Shown here one piece after another: positions 6,999-9,056 of a DNA stretch of 9,056 nt. The stretch covers positions 1 through 9,056 of the forward strand of contig CAAGMP010000147.1 of the NCBI GenBank assembly GCA_900771065.1, in the 5' to 3' direction. The notes beneath the pieces are model-generated. The model worked only from the letters and a program-made list of their open reading frames with translations. It made no database searches and was not told the origin of the DNA. The DNA is from an uncultured Acinetobacter sp. Its GTDB lineage: Bacteria > Pseudomonadota > Gammaproteobacteria > Pseudomonadales > Moraxellaceae. The number at the start of each line of letters is the position of its first letter. The first letter of the stretch is position 1. Made by a program: the position numbers and the translations under genes.

Positions 6999-7562
6999 AT
7001 GAGCTTGATTAATACTGAAGTTAAACCATTTAAAGCAACTGCTTTCCACAATGGTCAATTTGTTGAAGTGACTGAAGCAAACCTTAAAGGTAAATGGTCA
7101 GTTGTATTTTTCTACCCTGCTGACTTCACTTTCGTTTGCCCAACTGAATTAGGCGACCTTGCTGACAACTATGCTGAATTCCAAAAACTTGGCGTAGAAA
7201 TTTACGGCGTGTCAACTGATACTCACTTCACACACAAAGCTTGGCACGACACTTCAGACGTCATTGGCAAAATCCAATATCCATTAATTGGCGATCCAAC
7301 TTGGACTTTGTCTAAAAACTTTGAAGTATTAATCGAATCTGAAGGTCTTGCTGACCGTGGTACTTTCGTTATCGATCCAGAAGGTAAAATCCAAATCGTT
7401 GAAATCAACGCAGGTGGTATCGGTCGTGACGCGCAAGAACTTCTTCGTAAAGTAAAAGCAGCTCAATACGTTCACGCTCACCCAGGTGAAGTTTGCCCAG
7501 CAAAATGGAAAGAAGGCGAAGCAACTTTAGCTCCTTCTATCGACTTAGTTGGTAAAATCTAA
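6999..7562 (+). CDS. ahpC: Alkyl hydroperoxide reductase subunit C (typical 2-Cys peroxiredoxin)
   Basis: This cytoplasmic peroxiredoxin reduces hydrogen peroxide, organic hydroperoxides and peroxynitrite and is normally recycled by AhpF. The 187-aa product equals E. coli AhpC in length and is highly similar along its whole length. The peroxidatic Cys47 lies in the signature FYPADFTFVCPTE, with Pro40, Thr44 and Arg120 completing the active site. The resolving Cys166 is in HPGEVCPAKW near the C-terminus. The start at 6999 is preferred over the ATG at 6996 because of ribosome-site spacing and the family N-terminus; the earlier start would add one Met. The codon choice looks like that of a highly expressed gene, with all three arginines encoded by CGT. 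No ahpF follows: the next gene, dusB, is convergent, so the reductase partner must be encoded elsewhere or another system is used. It ends in a strong terminator. Confidence 0.97.
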   Translation: MSLINTEVKPFKATAFHNGQFVEVTEANLKGKWSVVFFYPADFTFVCPTELGDLADNYAEFQKLGVEIYGVSTDTHFTHKAWHDTSDVIGKIQYPLIGDPTWTLSKNFEVLIESEGLADRGTFVIDPEGKIQIVEINAGGIGRDAQELLRKVKAAQYVHAHPGEVCPAKWKEGEATLAPSIDLVGKI

Positions 7563-7577
7563 TTTAGATTTCATCAC

Positions 7578-7605
7578 AAAAACCACGCTACGGCGTGGTT
7601 TTTTT
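7578..7605. terminator. Bidirectional terminator between ahpC and dusB
   Basis: An 8-bp G/C-rich stem AACCACGC/GCGTGGTT (7581-7588 and 7593-7600) encloses a TACG loop. Seven T residues (7599-7605) complete a strong plus-strand terminator 16 bp past the ahpC stop. Five A residues on the left side (7578-7582) supply a shorter T-run on the minus strand, so it can also end dusB transcripts arriving from the right. Confidence 0.93.
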
Positions 7606-7612
7606 ATGCTGT

Positions 7613-7629
7613 TTCTAATTCAATTAGAA
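7613..7629. repeat. Short perfect palindrome downstream of dusB
   Basis: TTCTAATT and AATTAGAA flank a single C, which gives a realistic 7-bp hairpin with a 3-nt loop. It lies between the main terminator and the dusB stop. No T-run follows directly on either strand, so it may only help stabilise the dusB 3' end. Confidence 0.45.
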
Positions 7630-7657
7630 TCATTACAAATTAAACATCAACTTGAAT

Positions 7658-8704
7658 TTAATGTGTGGCTAACAAATTAATTGATTCAACTTGCACATCA
7701 CTCATAATTTCACCTTGTTGCAGCAATTGATTAAAATAATTTTCAACAACTTGATATTGTGCAGCAGTCGATTCAACTTGATACATTTTTTGTCGGAATT
7801 CATTACTTGCATATAACCCTTTGGTATACCAAGCAATATGTTTACGTGAAATACGACAACCTGAATATTCACCATAAAACGCATATAATTCAGATAAATG
7901 CCCCAATAGGACTTTTTTGACTTCTGCAATACTGGGTGCAGCTAAATGTTGTCCTGTTTTTAAATAATGGGCGATTTCCCTAAAAATCCATGGTCGACCT
8001 TGTGCAGCACGACCAATCATGATGGCATCGGCTTGAGTATAATCTAAAACGTATTTGGCTTTTTCTGGGCTATCAATATCTCCGTTAGCAATTACAGGAA
8101 TAGACAAGATTGATTTAACCTGTTTAATTAAGTCATAACGTGCTGTATTTAAATACATATCTTCACGTGTTCGACCATGCAATGCTAAAGCAGCAATCCC
8201 TGCTTGCTGCGCACGTTGTGCAACTCTTAAAATATTTTCTTGCCCATTTAAATAACCTAAACGTGTTTTTAATGTTACAGGTACATCAACCGCTTGCACC
8301 ACCGTATCTAAAATCCGCGCCACTAAATCTTCATCTTGCAATAAAGCTGAACCTGCTAATTTATTACACACTTTTTTTGCAGGACAACCCATATTAATAT
8401 CTACAATTTGTGCGCCATTTGCGACTTGATATTTTGCTGCTTCTGCCAATTCATAGGGATCTGAGCCTGCAATTTGGGCAGAAATTGGAGCAATTTCTCC
8501 ATCAAAATTGGCACGATACAAACTTTTTTTACTCATACGTAAAGTTTTATCGGCTGTCATCATTTCGCTAACAGCATGCCCTGCACCAAAATATTTACAT
8601 AACGTCCGAAAAGGTCGATCTGTCACACCTGCCATAGGAGCGACCCAAAGTTTCTTATCTATTGATTTATCGAACAATTCTGTAATAACTTGGTGTTGAC
8701 TCAA
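7658..8704 (-). CDS. dusB: tRNA-dihydrouridine synthase B
   Basis: This FMN-dependent enzyme reduces specific uridines in the tRNA D-loop to dihydrouridine; E. coli DusB acts at U17. The 348-aa product matches the DusB subfamily. It shows the N-terminal FMN segment APMAGVTDRPFRTLC (22-36), SAQIAGSDP, and DINMGCPAKKV with catalytic Cys107. Further along are HGRTRE, IPVIANGDI and the DusB-type IMIGRAAQGRPWIF motif, followed by a C-terminal helical domain with RKHIAWY. The start is TTG, forced by an in-frame TAG 6 nt upstream; a weak GGGA lies 9 nt before it. A second TTG at codon 10 is an alternative and would give an N-terminus closer to E. coli DusB length (321 aa). Unlike enterobacteria, no fis gene follows: the gene is convergent with ahpC and apparently monocistronic. 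Confidence 0.95.
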   Translation of the reverse strand: MSQHQVITELFDKSIDKKLWVAPMAGVTDRPFRTLCKYFGAGHAVSEMMTADKTLRMSKKSLYRANFDGEIAPISAQIAGSDPYELAEAAKYQVANGAQIVDINMGCPAKKVCNKLAGSALLQDEDLVARILDTVVQAVDVPVTLKTRLGYLNGQENILRVAQRAQQAGIAALALHGRTREDMYLNTARYDLIKQVKSILSIPVIANGDIDSPEKAKYVLDYTQADAIMIGRAAQGRPWIFREIAHYLKTGQHLAAPSIAEVKKVLLGHLSELYAFYGEYSGCRISRKHIAWYTKGLYASNEFRQKMYQVESTAAQYQVVENYFNQLLQQGEIMSDVQVESINLLATH

Positions 8705-8707
8705 TTT

Positions 8708-8740
8708 CTAATTTCCCATTTTGTAAACATCTTCAATCAT
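8708..8740 (-). CDS. Possible 10-codon upstream ORF in the dusB leader
   Basis: On the minus strand an ATG at 8740 opens a frame encoding MIEDVYKMGN that ends at TAG (8708-8710). Only three bases (AAA) separate this stop from the dusB TTG, and the frame is the same as dusB. The ATG has only a weak GGCG 5 nt upstream. It might promote translational re-initiation at the TTG start, or it may be chance. There is no evidence that the peptide is made. Confidence 0.25.
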   Translation of the reverse strand: MIEDVYKMGN

Positions 8741-8792
8741 TTTTACGCCATAATTACTTAATCAGTTCACTATGGGAATAATTGCGAAATAA

Positions 8793-8798
8793 ATTATA
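8793..8798 (-). promoter_or_regulatory. Candidate -10 box of the dusB promoter
   Basis: A perfect TATAAT lies on the minus strand about 90 bp upstream of the dusB start. No good -35 lies at 15-18 bp; the best nearby hexamers (TGTATC, TGTGTA) match poorly. The predicted leader of about 80 nt would include the 10-codon ORF. Confidence 0.4.
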
Positions 8799-8904
8799 GC
8801 GAATCATCAAACAAGATACACAGCTTACATCTGCACAAATTGCAAAAATAATGCACATTCAAAAAAGAAAATTTTGACTAAAACAAAATTCAATAGAAAC
8901 ATAA

Positions 8905-8916
8905 ATGAATATCAAA
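8905..8916 (+). repeat. First copy of a 12-bp direct repeat
   Basis: ATGAATATCAAA occurs here and again exactly 140 bp downstream at 9045-9056, where the window ends. The bases to the left of the two copies differ. The true length of the second copy is unknown because the window cuts it off. Confidence 0.6.
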
Positions 8917-8949
8917 TCATTTGTATTAATAAGCTTTATATTTAATAAA

Positions 8950-8964
8950 CGACATTTTATGTCG
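8950..8964. repeat. 15-bp palindrome CGACAT-TTT-ATGTCG
   Basis: Perfect 6-bp arms flank a TTT loop. No adequate T-run follows on either strand, so it is not a good terminator. It could be a binding site for a dimeric regulator of a gene to the right, but no such gene is visible. Confidence 0.5.
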
Positions 8965-8989
8965 CATAACATCAACCACATTAACTTAT

Positions 8990-9031
8990 TGATATTTAAA
9001 CATTGTATGCTTCAATTTAATTTAAATATCA
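8990..9031. repeat. 11-bp perfect inverted repeat with 20-nt loop
   Basis: TGATATTTAAA (8990-9000) pairs perfectly with TTTAAATATCA (9021-9031). Each arm has only one G or C, so as an RNA stem it would be weak. As a DNA element it could be an operator pair or an A/T-rich bendable site upstream of a gene beyond the window. Confidence 0.5.
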
Positions 9032-9044
9032 TGTGAATTGGGTT

Positions 9045-9056
9045 ATGAATATCAAA
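9045..9056 (+). repeat. Second copy of the 12-bp direct repeat, at the window edge
   Basis: This matches 8905-8916 at all 12 positions. If read as a frame, both copies begin ATG AAT ATC AAA (MNIK), so the second may be the start of a gene outside the window and the first a duplicated remnant. Chance similarity in an A/T-rich stretch is the alternative. Confidence 0.55.

Larger units (their letters stand above)
8705..9056. other. A/T-rich intergenic region without a convincing gene
   Basis: These 352 bp are strongly A/T-rich with stops in all frames at short intervals. They hold the dusB leader and its candidate -10 box, a 15-bp palindrome (8950-8964), an 11-bp inverted repeat (8990-9031) and a 12-bp direct repeat reaching the window edge. 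An ATG at 9045 (ATG AAT ATC AAA) could begin a plus-strand gene that continues outside the window, but its ribosome site is poor and only four codons are visible. Confidence 0.6.

Noticed and set aside
8959..8986. A dif/pdif-like 28-bp XerC/XerD site
   Set aside because: The left arm (ATGTCGCATAA) agrees at 9 of 11 positions with an Acinetobacter XerC half-site recalled from memory, but the right arm matches only about 6 of 11 and lacks the inner TTATG. A second partial match to an XerD half-site at 8780-8790 has no partner arm. Neither is a credible recombination site.
8905..9036. A 43-codon plus-strand ORF in the A/T-rich right end
   Set aside because: It has no ribosome binding site, a composition rich in Asn, Ile, Phe and Lys as expected for random A/T-rich DNA, and no recognisable motif.

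Overview
The window looks like an ordinary chromosomal housekeeping segment of an Acinetobacter-like member of the Moraxellaceae (Gammaproteobacteria). The evidence is the low-GC, A/T-rich base composition, strongly gammaproteobacterial CysS, HrpA, AhpC and DusB proteins, and a long KAS III-type enzyme of the kind found in Pseudomonas and Acinetobacter. The genus is an inference from these protein sequences and the composition, not from a database search. No transposase, integrase, phage gene, CRISPR array or defence cassette is visible.

Layout from left to right. A tRNA-Gly(GCC) gene lies on the minus strand at 21-96, just downstream of cysS (cysteinyl-tRNA synthetase, minus, 143-1564). It has its own near-ideal sigma-70 promoter in the 46 bp between the two. 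Next on the minus strand comes a two-gene unit. hrpA (DEAH-box RNA helicase, 2847-6698, GTG start) is followed 31 bp later by a beta-ketoacyl-ACP synthase III-like gene (1706-2815), and the unit ends in a strong rho-independent terminator (1647-1683). A divergent intergenic region of about 300 bp (6699-6998) separates hrpA from ahpC (plus strand, 6999-7562 with the preferred start). It carries candidate promoters in both directions and three ATTGAC half-sites. ahpC ends in a hairpin with a T-run on each strand (7578-7605), shared with the convergent dusB gene (minus, 7658-8704). dusB has a TTG start preceded by a 10-codon in-frame mini-ORF. The last 352 bp (8705-9056) are very A/T-rich and hold no convincing gene, but contain two inverted repeats and a 12-bp direct repeat that reaches the window edge.

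Functionally the segment mixes translation and RNA metabolism (tRNA-Gly, CysS, HrpA, the tRNA-modifying DusB), lipid metabolism (the KAS III-like enzyme) and peroxide defence (AhpC). Only hrpA and the KAS III-like gene look co-transcribed; each other gene appears to be its own unit. I did not find a convincing new biological system. The items most worth a second look are the hrpA/KAS III pairing, the dusB start region, the divergent hrpA-ahpC control region and the repeat-bearing A/T-rich right end.
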